This document shows, piece by piece, positions 23,946-31,094 of a stretch of 34,433 nucleotides of DNA; positions within the stretch are counted from its first letter, which is position 1; every line of letters starts with the position of its first letter. The translations under genes were made by a program, and so were the position numbers. The DNA is from Candidatus Nanopelagicales bacterium. GTDB lineage: Bacteria > Actinomycetota > Actinomycetes > S36-B12. Below the pieces are notes generated by a model that saw only the letters and a program-made list of their open reading frames with translations, was not told the DNA's origin and did not search any database. The stretch spans positions 1 to 34,433 of the forward strand of contig JAGYJP010000011.1 in the NCBI GenBank assembly GCA_018402075.1, read 5' to 3'.

Positions 23946-24788
23946 TTACGCGCGGCTACCGTTGAGACGGATCGCAGCTCCCGCGACACCCACTGCAGCA
24001 ACAGTCATGAGACCAACTGCAATCAGTGCTGCGCTATTGCCGGAAGTTGCTCCGCCACCTGCGGGTACACCACCGGGCATACCATCAAGGCCGGTGATCA
24101 CCTGAGTGGCCAGTGCAAGGTTGCCTGCTTCAGCTGATCCCCATGCGTACACGATTGTGTTCGTACCTTCAGCCAGATCTAGATCTGCTGGTCCAAGCAC
24201 AACAGTGTCTGTTCCGGCGAGAACAACGTCTGCGGTGTATGTGCCAGCGGGAACATCTGCGACGGCCTCATCCGGGTTCACCAGGTCAGTGACCAATGGG
24301 GTGCCATCGGCACGGACATCAACTGCGGGTGCAGCTGCAATGTGACGCACGGTCAGGCGAGCGTCGCCTGCGGCAACTTCACTGATGTCATTGACATACA
24401 CATTGAGCGCTGGGTTGCCTTCGGCATCCAGATTCGCGGTGACGGTTGCGTTGGCGCCTGCCGGCACCTCAACACCCATTGCGGACAGAACAGCATCGCT
24501 GTCTGCGGGGGTCGCACCATCTGCGTACACACCCAGGTCATAGGTACCTGCGGGCACGGTCAGGGTCTCGAGTGAACCGGGGGTGAAGTCGTCGATCAAC
24601 AGGGCATCGCCTGCATATACGTCAACAACGTCGGCACCCGATCCTGCGGGGATTGCATGCAGGACTGAGACGGTTGCATCGTCTGCGGCCATGGCTGGGG
24701 CGGCAAATAAACCGGCAGGAACGAGTAATGCTCCCGCAAGAATGGCCGATCGGCGGCCTACCGCATGTCCGAATTTCTGCGATTTCAT
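23946..24788 (-). CDS. Secreted DUF4397 protein with C-terminal anchor-like signal
   Basis: A 280-residue exported surface protein. A signal peptide (RRSAILAGALLVPAGLFAAPAMA, about residues 12-34) precedes two DUF4397 domains (VSVLHAIPAGSGADVVDVYAGD and LTVRHIAAAPAVDVRADG begin each). The C-terminus has a Gly-rich segment (MPGGVPAGGGATSGN), a hydrophobic helix (SAALIAVGLMTVAAVGVAGAAI) and a basic end (RLNGSRA). This is the layout of a cell-wall sorting signal but without LPXTG. The start ATG (24786-24788) has AAGGAG six nt upstream, preferred over the earlier ATG at 24803. It heads the operon with the sortase and sigma pair. The function of DUF4397 is unknown. Confidence 0.85.
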   Translation of the reverse strand: MKSQKFGHAVGRRSAILAGALLVPAGLFAAPAMAADDATVSVLHAIPAGSGADVVDVYAGDALLIDDFTPGSLETLTVPAGTYDLGVYADGATPADSDAVLSAMGVEVPAGANATVTANLDAEGNPALNVYVNDISEVAAGDARLTVRHIAAAPAVDVRADGTPLVTDLVNPDEAVADVPAGTYTADVVLAGTDTVVLGPADLDLAEGTNTIVYAWGSAEAGNLALATQVITGLDGMPGGVPAGGGATSGNSAALIAVGLMTVAAVGVAGAAIRLNGSRA

Positions 24789-24830
24789 GTATTTCTCCTT
24801 CATTATTTGAGCTCGTGAATAGTGCTGGTA

Positions 24831-24851
24831 CCCCCTCTACTGCCGAGGGGG
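24831..24851 (-). promoter_or_regulatory. 7-bp GC-rich stem-loop upstream of the DUF4397 gene
   Basis: CCCCCTC (24831-24837) and GAGGGGG (24845-24851) pair around a 7-nt loop. It lies 43 bp before the start codon, in the probable 5' leader. It has no T-tract on the minus strand, so it is more likely a leader structure or operator than a terminator. Confidence 0.5.
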
Positions 24852-24931
24852 GCTATTTGGATGCAGCATCTGGAAAGTTTTTTTCCGAGTCAGATACGGT
24901 TAGCGCCGGACAATCTCGGATATATCAAGCC

Positions 24932-24937
24932 TGATAT
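24932..24937 (+). promoter_or_regulatory. Possible -10 (TGATAT) of tRNA-Ser(UGA), within a palindrome
   Basis: TGATAT forms the right arm of ATATCA-AGCC-TGATAT (24922-24937), 16 bp before the tRNA. No clear -35 is seen, so this is tentative. Confidence 0.3.
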
Positions 24938-24953
24938 GTCGGAGGGAGGCCAT

Positions 24954-25038
24954 GGCGAGGTGGCAGAGCGGCCGATTGCAGGCGCCTTGAAAGCGCCCGA
25001 GGGGAAACTCTCCGGGGGTTCAAATCCCTCCCTCGCCG
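24954..25038 (+). tRNA. tRNA-Ser (anticodon UGA)
   Basis: Acceptor arms GGCGAGG (24954-24960) and CCTCGCC (25031-25037) pair fully; the discriminator is G. The anticodon stem-loop is GGCGC-CTTGAAA-GCGCC, anticodon TGA. A long variable arm and the T loop TTCAAAT follow, as expected for a class II serine tRNA. CCA is not encoded. The last 16 bp including 2 nt of flank recur 57 bp downstream. Confidence 0.95.
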
Positions 25039-25097
25039 CGAAGCGGCGGTGCGTGGATTTGGGAGGAGCGCCAGCGACGGCTCCCTCCCTCGCCGCG
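25025..25097. repeat. 16-bp direct repeat of the tRNA-Ser 3' end
   Basis: TCCCTCCCTCGCCGCG occurs at 25025-25040 (tRNA 3' end plus 2 nt) and again, identical, at 25082-25097. The 41 bp between include GGGAGGAGCGCC (25061-25072), which can pair imperfectly with GGCTCCCTCCC (25079-25089). Confidence 0.85.
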
Positions 25098-25115
25098 GGT
25101 GTTGTGGCGTGGAGT

Positions 25116-25137
25116 CGGCGGCGGATTGTGGCCGCCG
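25116..25137. terminator. GC-rich 7-bp stem-loop after tRNA-Ser(UGA)
   Basis: CGGCGGC (25116-25122) and GCCGCCG (25131-25137) pair around an 8-nt loop. There is no T-tract. It may terminate or trim the tRNA transcript, or be a leader structure of the next gene, which starts 28 bp later. Confidence 0.4.
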
Positions 25138-25165
25138 GCCCTTACGAGCAGATGGGCGGTGACAG

Positions 25166-25642
25166 GTGTCAGTGGCTCAACTCGTTGTTGTGATCGCGAT
25201 AGATATTGTGATCGTTGCGGGCATTTCGATCGGCGTGGGAGCCTTGGCACCCAGGGTCAGCGCTCGTTACCTAGGTTCAGATCCCTTCCCCCTCACTTTC
25301 ATGCCGTGGGAGAGTCCAGCGTTCTTTCGGGTTCTTCGGGTATCGCAACTTGCGCGAACATTGCCAGAGTTAGGGGCGACCTTCGGCGGTGAGAGTAAAA
25401 GTCAATTACCGCAACGCACCGTGGCCGATATGGATCGGTACTTGGTGGAGTTACGCAGAGCCGAGTGGGTGCACTGGATCTCAATTGTCAGTTGGGTGCC
25501 TCTAGCATTTTTCAATCCATGGTGGCTCACTGCTCTATTTGCGGTGATTGTTATTTCAGGGAACACCATGTTTCTTATGATCTTGCGGCGCAATCGCCAG
25601 CGATTTATGGCGTTGAAACGTCGATTACAAAACGATATTTGA
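25166..25642 (+). CDS. CrtO-like acyltransferase-family membrane protein
   Basis: A 158-residue membrane protein resembling glycosyl-4,4'-diaponeurosporenoate acyltransferase (CrtO family). An N-terminal membrane segment (residues 4-28) is followed by [18 protein letters not shown], then [13 protein letters not shown], two closely spaced hydrophobic segments ([32 protein letters not shown]) and [14 protein letters not shown]. The LP-x-x-G-x-x-x-G-x-x-K, RRAEWVHW and RxNRxR patterns are family features. In staphylococci the enzyme acylates a glycosylated carotenoid; no carotenoid gene is nearby, so the acceptor may differ. It starts at GTG 25166, or GTG 25172. Its last 38 bp overlap the convergent dehydrogenase. 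Confidence 0.65.
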   Translation: MSVAQLVVVIAIDIVIVAGISIGVGALAPRVSARYLGSDPFPLTFMPWESPAFFRVLRVSQLARTLPELGATFGGESKSQLPQRTVADMDRYLVELRRAEWVHWISIVSWVPLAFFNPWWLTALFAVIVISGNTMFLMILRRNRQRFMALKRRLQNDI

Positions 25643-26705
25643 CATCGCTATCGACCACGCGTTCCCATGAAGTATTGATGTCTTTTGCATCAATAACTTC
25701 GATATCGGCTCCGAAACCATGCTCAGCACAGAAGTCCAGCATTTCTTGAGTCTCCGCGATACTGCCAATTTGTGACCCAGCCAGTCGACGACGCGAACCG
25801 GTCAGAGTGAAAGTCCGCAAAGACAACGGCTCAACCGGTAGTCCGACCATGACCAATGTTCCATCGAGATTGAGGAGGGATAGATAGCGGTTCATATCAA
25901 GGTTCGCTGACACGGTGTGAATGATCAGGTCGAGTGAATCGCTAGCGGCTTTCATTTGCTCCTTGTCAGTTGAGAGCAAGAAATGTTGGGCACCAAGGTT
26001 CAGGGCATCTTCTTCCTTATGAGCAGAGTGGCTAATCAGTGTGACATCGGCACCCATGGCGTGAGCGATCTTCACGGCCATGTGACCCAATCCACCCAGA
26101 CCGACTACTCCTACAGATGTTCCCGGTCCCACATTCCACATGCGCAAGGGTGAATACACGGTGATTCCGGCGCAGAGCAAGGGCGCAGCTACATCAAGGC
26201 CGAGTTTCTCCGGAATATGCAGCGCATAATTTTCATCAACAACAATTGCTTGGGAATAGCCGCCCTGAGTAGGAGTCACTTTGTCGGCTTCTGTTCCGTT
26301 GTAGGTGGCACTCATGTGGCCGCTGCAATACTGTTCAAGACCTTGCTTGCAGTTGTCACACTCCCTGCAGGTATCCACAAAAACACCAACACCGGCATGG
26401 TCGCCAACTGAAAACTGGGTGACATTTGAACCCACCGCGGTCACCACTCCGGTGATCTCATGACCCGGCACCATGGGGAAGGATGCTCGCCCCCACTCCT
26501 CGCGCGCTTGGTGAATATCAGAGTGGCAGATTCCAGAGAATTTGATGTCGATGAGAACATCGTGGGGGCCTAAATCCCGACGCTCAATCTCCATGGGTTC
26601 AAGTGGTGCACCGGCACTGGCGCGGCATAAGCCTAAGTCAACATTCGATAAGTCTATTGCCGTATCAGACTGGGTTAGGCAGGCTCTCAGCGTCTTCGAT
26701 TGCAC
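25605..26705 (-). CDS. Zinc-dependent alcohol dehydrogenase (YahK/CAD-like)
   Basis: A 366-residue zinc medium-chain dehydrogenase that would reduce aldehydes with NADPH. The catalytic zinc ligands are in [10 protein letters not shown] and VPGHEITG; the structural zinc site is [15 protein letters not shown]. The cofactor site is [56 protein letters not shown] is typical of the YahK/AdhC group. Family similarity starts at about residue 28 ([17 protein letters not shown]). The only in-frame start I find is GTG 26703-26705, inside the end of the transporter gene (41-bp overlap), with no good ribosome binding site. The true N-terminus is therefore uncertain. Confidence 0.85.
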   Translation of the reverse strand: MQSKTLRACLTQSDTAIDLSNVDLGLCRASAGAPLEPMEIERRDLGPHDVLIDIKFSGICHSDIHQAREEWGRASFPMVPGHEITGVVTAVGSNVTQFSVGDHAGVGVFVDTCRECDNCKQGLEQYCSGHMSATYNGTEADKVTPTQGGYSQAIVVDENYALHIPEKLGLDVAAPLLCAGITVYSPLRMWNVGPGTSVGVVGLGGLGHMAVKIAHAMGADVTLISHSAHKEEDALNLGAQHFLLSTDKEQMKAASDSLDLIIHTVSANLDMNRYLSLLNLDGTLVMVGLPVEPLSLRTFTLTGSRRRLAGSQIGSIAETQEMLDFCAEHGFGADIEVIDAKDINTSWERVVDSDVKYRFVIDVSTP

Positions 26706-27639
26706 TCATTCTGCGCGAGGTTTCAGCGAGCACAACGCCGACAACAACAATCGTGCCCCCCAATGCCTGCACCCAGTTAAGCGTTTCACCAAGGACAACA
26801 ATTGCGATCAGCCCTGCCCATAGGGGTTCGGTGGTTGCCACAATGCCGGCACGCTGAGCACCGATTCGGCGTAGCGATCCGAGTACAAGGAGAAAGGGAG
26901 CGATCGTTCCTAAAAGAACTCCCCACAACATGATTCCCCAAATGGGAAGGGAGGGAAAGAAAGAAGTTTCCGGAGTGGACATTTCCTCGAGCACCGGCCA
27001 CGGGAAGTCCCACCACGGTTGCAGAATCGACCAGGTCAGGGTGGCGAAGATGAACCCCCACATGGTGAGGGAAACTCCGTCGCGCCTCTTTTGACCAGCC
27101 TCACCGAGCAGCCAGTACAGGGCCAAAATGACAGCGCACATTAAACCGGCAAAAACACCTAATAGGTTCAGGCTGAATCCTTGCCACACTTGCGCCACTA
27201 GAGCCAGGCCGAACAAACTCAGGACAATCGCTATCCACAGCCGATTACTGACCGGCTCTTTTTTGCCGAAGCGGACCCACAGGGCAACTACAACAGGTGC
27301 CAGAAAGATCAGGAGTGTTCCCAATCCGAGGGGGAGCAGAGAAACGGTGAAGAAGTACAGGAACTGAACTAAAACAAATGCGATAACACCGTAGGCCAAG
27401 AGAAAGGGCAGTTCCCCTCGCTGGATCCTGAATCCTCGGCGGTTGGTGAATGCAACGAACACCACGAGCACCACCATGGAGCCACCACTTCGCAGCTGCG
27501 TTAATTGAGCGGGCTCTAGCCCCGCGGACATGGCAAGTTTGGATATTGATCCGTTGAATGCGAAGAGAAATGCAGCAAGCAGATACATGGCAACACCGAC
27601 AGTGTCGACCTTGCGTTCTTGATAGGAGATATTCGTCAT
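26665..27639 (-). CDS. EamA/DMT-family transporter
   Basis: A 324-residue membrane protein with ten predicted helices in two EamA repeats. The first starts [23 protein letters not shown], and the second [29 protein letters not shown]. It ends with the family-typical [47 protein letters not shown]. Such carriers usually export amino acids, nucleotides or other metabolites; the substrate is unknown. Its ATG shares one base with the stop of the upstream kinase gene (TGATG at 27637-27641), so translation is probably coupled. Confidence 0.9.
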   Translation of the reverse strand: MTNISYQERKVDTVGVAMYLLAAFLFAFNGSISKLAMSAGLEPAQLTQLRSGGSMVVLVVFVAFTNRRGFRIQRGELPFLLAYGVIAFVLVQFLYFFTVSLLPLGLGTLLIFLAPVVVALWVRFGKKEPVSNRLWIAIVLSLFGLALVAQVWQGFSLNLLGVFAGLMCAVILALYWLLGEAGQKRRDGVSLTMWGFIFATLTWSILQPWWDFPWPVLEEMSTPETSFFPSLPIWGIMLWGVLLGTIAPFLLVLGSLRRIGAQRAGIVATTEPLWAGLIAIVVLGETLNWVQALGGTIVVVGVVLAETSRRMSAIEDAESLPNPV

Positions 27640-28427
27640 CAGTCAGTCCTCAGTTGCCAGACCCGGGCTCCACCCACGAGGGCGGCTGAATTAGGAACAA
27701 TCACAACATCGTCGCCTAACTTTTTGATCGCGGTCGGTGTGAGTGCACGTGAGTTGCCTCCACCCAAATACAACCTGTCCCACAGGAATACCGGTCGAAG
27801 GACATCGACCGCCCGAGCCACGCGACGAGACCACATGGCGTCGCCCAGTCTCTTGCGTTCATGCTCACCTATATACGTGTCATAGGAAAGACCCCACCGA
27901 ACGGGAGCTTGTGACAGTTCCAAATGAGGCGCCAAAGTACCGCCATCAAATAATGCACTGCCCAAACCTGTACCCAAAGTCATGACCAACTCGAGTCCTT
28001 GACCGGAAATCACACCGGCACCGTGCACCTCTGCATCGTTGAGAACCTTTGTTGGTTTGTTCCATGCTGCAGTCAGTGCCGCACGAGCATCAAAGTTTTC
28101 CCATTGCTCGACCAACTCGGGAAGAATTCTTGATCGTGGACCTGATCGGGTGATGTAGTGCGGAGTGGTGATCACCACCCCGTGGCGAATCATGCCGGGT
28201 AAACCGACGGTTACTCTTTCCGCGGGCGGAAGTTGATTGGCAAGATCCACCAACGTGGCCACGAACAATTCGGTGCCAAAGGGATACGGGGTGGGCACTC
28301 GAATTGGCTGGGCGCGCATGGTGCCGGTTTCATCCAGCACCGTTCCTTTAATCCCTCCACCACCACAATCAATGGCAAGAGTGTTGATCGAGTTGGGCTC
28401 GATCGAGCGGGATTCCCATGTGGTCAC
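27639..28427 (-). CDS. ROK-family sugar kinase (polyphosphate-glucokinase-like)
   Basis: A 262-residue ROK-family kinase. The phosphate-binding motif is LAIDCGGGGIKGTVLDETG near the N-terminus. VTVGLPGMIRHGVV, KVLNDAEVHGAG and LELVMTLGTGLGSALFDGGTLAPHLELSQAPVRWG follow the pattern of polyphosphate/ATP glucokinases (PpgK). LYLGGGNSRAL is the closing glycine motif. It would phosphorylate glucose or a similar sugar. The frame is open from TTG 28436; GTG 28425-28427 is chosen, as CAGACT lies 8 nt before it. It is followed by the EamA transporter as a coupled pair. Confidence 0.8.
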   Translation of the reverse strand: MTTWESRSIEPNSINTLAIDCGGGGIKGTVLDETGTMRAQPIRVPTPYPFGTELFVATLVDLANQLPPAERVTVGLPGMIRHGVVITTPHYITRSGPRSRILPELVEQWENFDARAALTAAWNKPTKVLNDAEVHGAGVISGQGLELVMTLGTGLGSALFDGGTLAPHLELSQAPVRWGLSYDTYIGEHERKRLGDAMWSRRVARAVDVLRPVFLWDRLYLGGGNSRALTPTAIKKLGDDVVIVPNSAALVGGARVWQLRTD

Positions 28428-28459
28428 GATCCGCAAGTCTGCCCTAATCTGCGAGGCAT

Positions 28460-28465
28460 TAGGCT
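28460..28465 (+). promoter_or_regulatory. -10 element (TAGGCT) of tRNA-Ser(GCU)
   Basis: Same hexamer as before lhgO and the flippase gene, 37 bp before the tRNA. A -35 is not clear. Confidence 0.4.
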
Positions 28466-28502
28466 AAGCGGGCTGCTTTCGAGGGTAACCCGGATTCAGC
28501 GG

Positions 28503-28594
28503 GGAGGCGTCGCCTAGTCCGGTCTATGGCGCCGCACTGCTAATGCGGTTTGGGTTCATCCCCATCGAGGGTTCAAATCCCTCCGCCTCCGCCA
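28503..28594 (+). tRNA. tRNA-Ser (anticodon GCU)
   Basis: Acceptor arms GGAGGCG (28503-28509) and CGCCTCC (28584-28590) pair fully. The anticodon stem-loop CCGCA-CTGCTAA-TGCGG gives GCT. A long variable arm and the T loop TTCAAAT are present, and discriminator G plus an encoded CCA end the gene. This is the second serine tRNA of the window. Confidence 0.95.
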
Positions 28595-28655
28595 CGGATG
28601 CATGGAAGGGCGAATTCCCGGTGAACCTGCTGGGGGTGAAATGTCCTTCACTCGC

Positions 28656-28661
28656 TAGACT
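28656..28661 (+). promoter_or_regulatory. -10 element (TAGACT) of tRNA-Arg
   Basis: TANNNT box 44 bp before tRNA-Arg; the same hexamer precedes the F420-dependent reductase gene. No clear -35 is seen. Confidence 0.35.
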
Positions 28662-28705
28662 CTCGCTTCGACTCGTGCCAATGGCTTCTGCCGTCTGCGG
28701 GTCAT

Positions 28706-28778
28706 GCGCCCGTAGCTCAACGGATAGAGCACTTGACTACGGATCAAGAGGTTGCACGTTCGAATCGTGCCGGGCGCA
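28706..28778 (+). tRNA. tRNA-Arg (anticodon ACG)
   Basis: Acceptor arms GCGCCCG (28706-28712) and CGGGCGC (28771-28777) pair fully; the discriminator is A. The anticodon stem-loop CTTGA-CTACGGA-TCAAG gives ACG, whose first base is normally edited to inosine by TadA. The T loop is TTCGAAT. CCA is not encoded. Confidence 0.95.
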
Positions 28779-28829
28779 CTTTCGGAATTGTGGTGCTTGA
28801 GGGGTAAAGAGTCCCGTCTTCTTTCAGTC

Positions 28830-28967
28830 TCACTTCGATTTCCCGTACTTGCGTTTGAGGATTGCGATGGGGTCTGTTTCCTCTGATTGTTGCGCTGGTC
28901 CGAAGAAGGTGAGGAGCGTCAACTGTGTCCAGTAGGAAATATTGCGCAATCCGCCGCGAAAGCTCAT
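28830..28967 (-). CDS. Small protein of 45 residues, function unknown
   Basis: A short gene below usual length limits. The protein starts MSFRGGLRNISYWTQLTLL, then TFFGPAQQSEETDPIAILKRK and YGKSK. The first half is amphipathic to hydrophobic; the end is basic, and the D-P-I-A-x-L-K-R-K-Y-G pattern looks like a conserved helix. A TAGATT -10 box (28974-28979, minus strand) ends 6 nt before the ATG, the same leaderless layout as neighbouring genes. It lies 36 bp downstream of the photolyase-like gene on the same strand and could also be on that transcript. I recognise no family. Confidence 0.6.
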   Translation of the reverse strand: MSFRGGLRNISYWTQLTLLTFFGPAQQSEETDPIAILKRKYGKSK

Positions 28968-28973
28968 GTAATT

Positions 28974-28979
28974 AATCTA
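28974..28979 (-). promoter_or_regulatory. -10 element (TAGATT) of the 45-residue gene, leaderless-type
   Basis: Minus-strand hexamer ending 6 nt before the ATG at 28965-28967. Confidence 0.5.
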
Positions 28980-29003
28980 GTCACTCGGTCAGTAACCGCA
29001 ATG

Positions 29004-30194
29004 TCAGTTCGACTTCCGCCACGATGAAAAACTTCGCACGGAACCTGCATGGGGTGTGGTGAGCCAGGGGTAGGGATGGATCTCAGCGAGATTCTCGAAC
29101 TTGTGAAATGAAGGAACGGGTGCGAAGGTGACCGCGACCGGGTTTTTCTGGGCGAATGAATATGGATCACCAAGGAAAACTTCAAGGTTGCGCCGTTCGC
29201 TGAGGTCTTTCAATGTTTCCAGGTAGAAGCCGATTCGCCGTGAACTCAATTGCAGTTTCGCTAATGCTGACTCGTTGAAGACAAAGACAACGGGGAGTTC
29301 AGGGTGTGCAGCGAGGGCTGGGTCAGCATCTCCCATTGAGTCAATGGTCAAGAGCACATATGTTGGTTTGTGATTCACAACTGGGCTGAGCGGACCGGAC
29401 GTTCTGCCGGGGTCAGGATCTCGGTCAAGAAGTGGATCCCGATCAAGTTGGCGCAGAATTGTTTCATTCGGAAACTCTTGTATGGGGCAATTGGATTTCA
29501 AGGGGCATTTGCCGCACAGACCGGGTGCTCGCTTCTCCACCTGCCATCGGGCAAAGCCATAAGGCTTTCCGGTGCCAGCGCCCACCGTCCACTGCCAACC
29601 AAGAAGATTTGCCGCTCGTGAACCATCAATTAGTTCACGGTACATGGCTTCTTGGCCGCTCAACCAGCCAATGTCATTTCGCACGGTCCAATGCGAGGCG
29701 AGCCACATGCGTGTTTGGTTGACTAGCCAGCCGTCTGTTTTTAACTCGGTGACAACTTCATTGATGCACAGCATTTCCCGGTTCCAGCCGTGCCCTGCAG
29801 CGTTCCGGTTTGCATCAAAGCGCAAGTTCTCAAAAAGACGCGTCCCGAGTCGTGCATAAAGATGACGGGCATACTCCTGCCAAAAAAGTTCGTCGCGAAA
29901 CTTTTCCCGATCTTTATAGGGTGCGGTTTTCACCGCCCGATAGACACGGTCCAAAGTGAGAATATTGTGGCGAATATATGGAGAGAGCATGCTTGCACCA
30001 CGTTTGTCTTGAGGTAAAACCTCGGAGCGTTGTTGGGCGTAGTTGGTGATATCAAGACTTGCAAGTGCTGCATCCGCGGCAGTCTGACCACCGTGAATGG
30101 AACTCAAGCCCAACTCACCTGAGAACAGGCCGCGGAAGTCACGCTCAATAATGTCCATGAGGGGTGAATTGAGATCGATAATTTCAGTTGACAT
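29004..30194 (-). CDS. Photolyase/cryptochrome-like protein with inverted domain order
   Basis: A 396-residue flavoprotein. Residues about 20-225 match the photolyase FAD-binding domain: MLSPYIRHNILTLDRVYRAV (69-88), FRDELFWQEYARHLY (99-113), GWLVNQTRMWLASHWTV (155-171) and LIDGSRAANLLGWQWTVGAGTGKPY (188-212). Cysteines 227, 230 and 236 (CGKCPLKSNC) follow. Residues about 276-365 then match the alpha/beta domain that is normally N-terminal in photolyases: YVLLTIDSMGDADPALAAHPELPVVFVFNESAL and SSRRIGFYLETLKDLSERRNLEVFLGDP. The order is thus the reverse of known photolyases. It probably binds FAD and may repair UV damage or sense light. A TATCGT -10 lies 9 nt before the ATG. It is divergent from the dioxygenase gene. 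Confidence 0.75.
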   Translation of the reverse strand: MSTEIIDLNSPLMDIIERDFRGLFSGELGLSSIHGGQTAADAALASLDITNYAQQRSEVLPQDKRGASMLSPYIRHNILTLDRVYRAVKTAPYKDREKFRDELFWQEYARHLYARLGTRLFENLRFDANRNAAGHGWNREMLCINEVVTELKTDGWLVNQTRMWLASHWTVRNDIGWLSGQEAMYRELIDGSRAANLLGWQWTVGAGTGKPYGFARWQVEKRAPGLCGKCPLKSNCPIQEFPNETILRQLDRDPLLDRDPDPGRTSGPLSPVVNHKPTYVLLTIDSMGDADPALAAHPELPVVFVFNESALAKLQLSSRRIGFYLETLKDLSERRNLEVFLGDPYSFAQKNPVAVTFAPVPSFHKFENLAEIHPYPWLTTPHAGSVRSFSSWRKSN

Positions 30195-30290
30195 TTGTAC
30201 TCAACGATACTTAGCGGGCGCCTCGTCAGCGCAATGTACCCTTCGGCTTGAGAACCAAGATCCGAGTAGTCAAGGAATAGGGGCCGGGGA

Positions 30291-31094
30291 ATGCAGTTCG
30301 TGGAGCAGCAATCAATCAATGAATTCCAAGACTACGGCGTGACAATCATTCGCGGGCTTTTCAGCCCCGAAGAAGTAGATGTAATTGAGCGTGGCATTGA
30401 GAAAAACCTCGCTGAGCCTGGTCCCATGTTTAAGGTGGCCAGTTCTCCCGATGACCCAGGGAAGTTTGTTGAAGACTTTTGTAATTGGGGTCGGATAGAT
30501 GAATTCCGCCAGATTGCATTCGAATCAAAGGCCGCCGATGTCGCCCTTGCATTGATGGGCGGGAATACCGTGCGGCTTTTTCATGATCACATGCTGGTGA
30601 AGGAACCAGGAACCCTTCAGCACACACCGTGGCACCAAGACCAGCCGTACTACAACGTGGACGGCACCATGAACGTGTCCATGTGGGCGCCGGTGGATCC
30701 GGTAGCACCGGAATCCACATTGGAGTTCCTTGCCGGTTCACACAAAATGGGGTGGCTCATGCCGCGCACATTTATGGACAATCAAGCCAAGTGGTTTCCC
30801 GAAGGCAGCATGTCTGAGATTCCTCAGATCGAAGCGGATCGCGACAGCTTTGATATTCGCGGGTGGGCAATGCAACCGGGCGATGCCGCGTTCTTCCACA
30901 TGCTGACAATTCACCACTCTTATGGCGTGCCGGGTGAGAACCGCCGCCGGGCATTCTCTTTGCGATTCCTTGGCGATGACATGGTGCATGCTCCACGCGA
31001 CTGGGTGACCTCGCCGAACTTTGATGGCCTGAACCTGCAGATTCCCGCTGGCGCTCCCATGGAACACGAACTCTTTCCCTTGGTGCGCGCATGA
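30291..31094 (+). CDS. Phytanoyl-CoA dioxygenase (PhyH)-family oxygenase
   Basis: A 267-residue predicted Fe(II)/2-oxoglutarate-dependent dioxygenase. The iron-binding H-x-D is HQDQPY (His115, Asp117), and the distal His is 208/209 in TIHHSYG. The 2-oxoglutarate-binding Arg is in RRRAFSLRFLGDD (about 219-225). The N-terminal DYGVTIIRGLFSPEEVDVIERGIEKNL and the WAPVDPVAPESTLEFLAGSH segment are typical of PhyH enzymes. These hydroxylate lipids, amino-acid derivatives or antibiotics; the substrate cannot be read here. The stop overlaps the next start (ATGA, 31091-31094), so it works in one operon with the pterin dehydratase. Confidence 0.88.
   Translation: MQFVEQQSINEFQDYGVTIIRGLFSPEEVDVIERGIEKNLAEPGPMFKVASSPDDPGKFVEDFCNWGRIDEFRQIAFESKAADVALALMGGNTVRLFHDHMLVKEPGTLQHTPWHQDQPYYNVDGTMNVSMWAPVDPVAPESTLEFLAGSHKMGWLMPRTFMDNQAKWFPEGSMSEIPQIEADRDSFDIRGWAMQPGDAAFFHMLTIHHSYGVPGENRRRAFSLRFLGDDMVHAPRDWVTSPNFDGLNLQIPAGAPMEHELFPLVRA

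Noticed and set aside
24876..24890. T-run and GGAAA/TTTCC palindrome as a terminator
   Set aside because: The stem is only 5 bp and AT-rich, and no gene ends there on the plus strand.
25025..25165. Integrated element at tRNA-Ser
   Set aside because: No integrase or foreign genes; the two repeat copies are only 57 bp apart.
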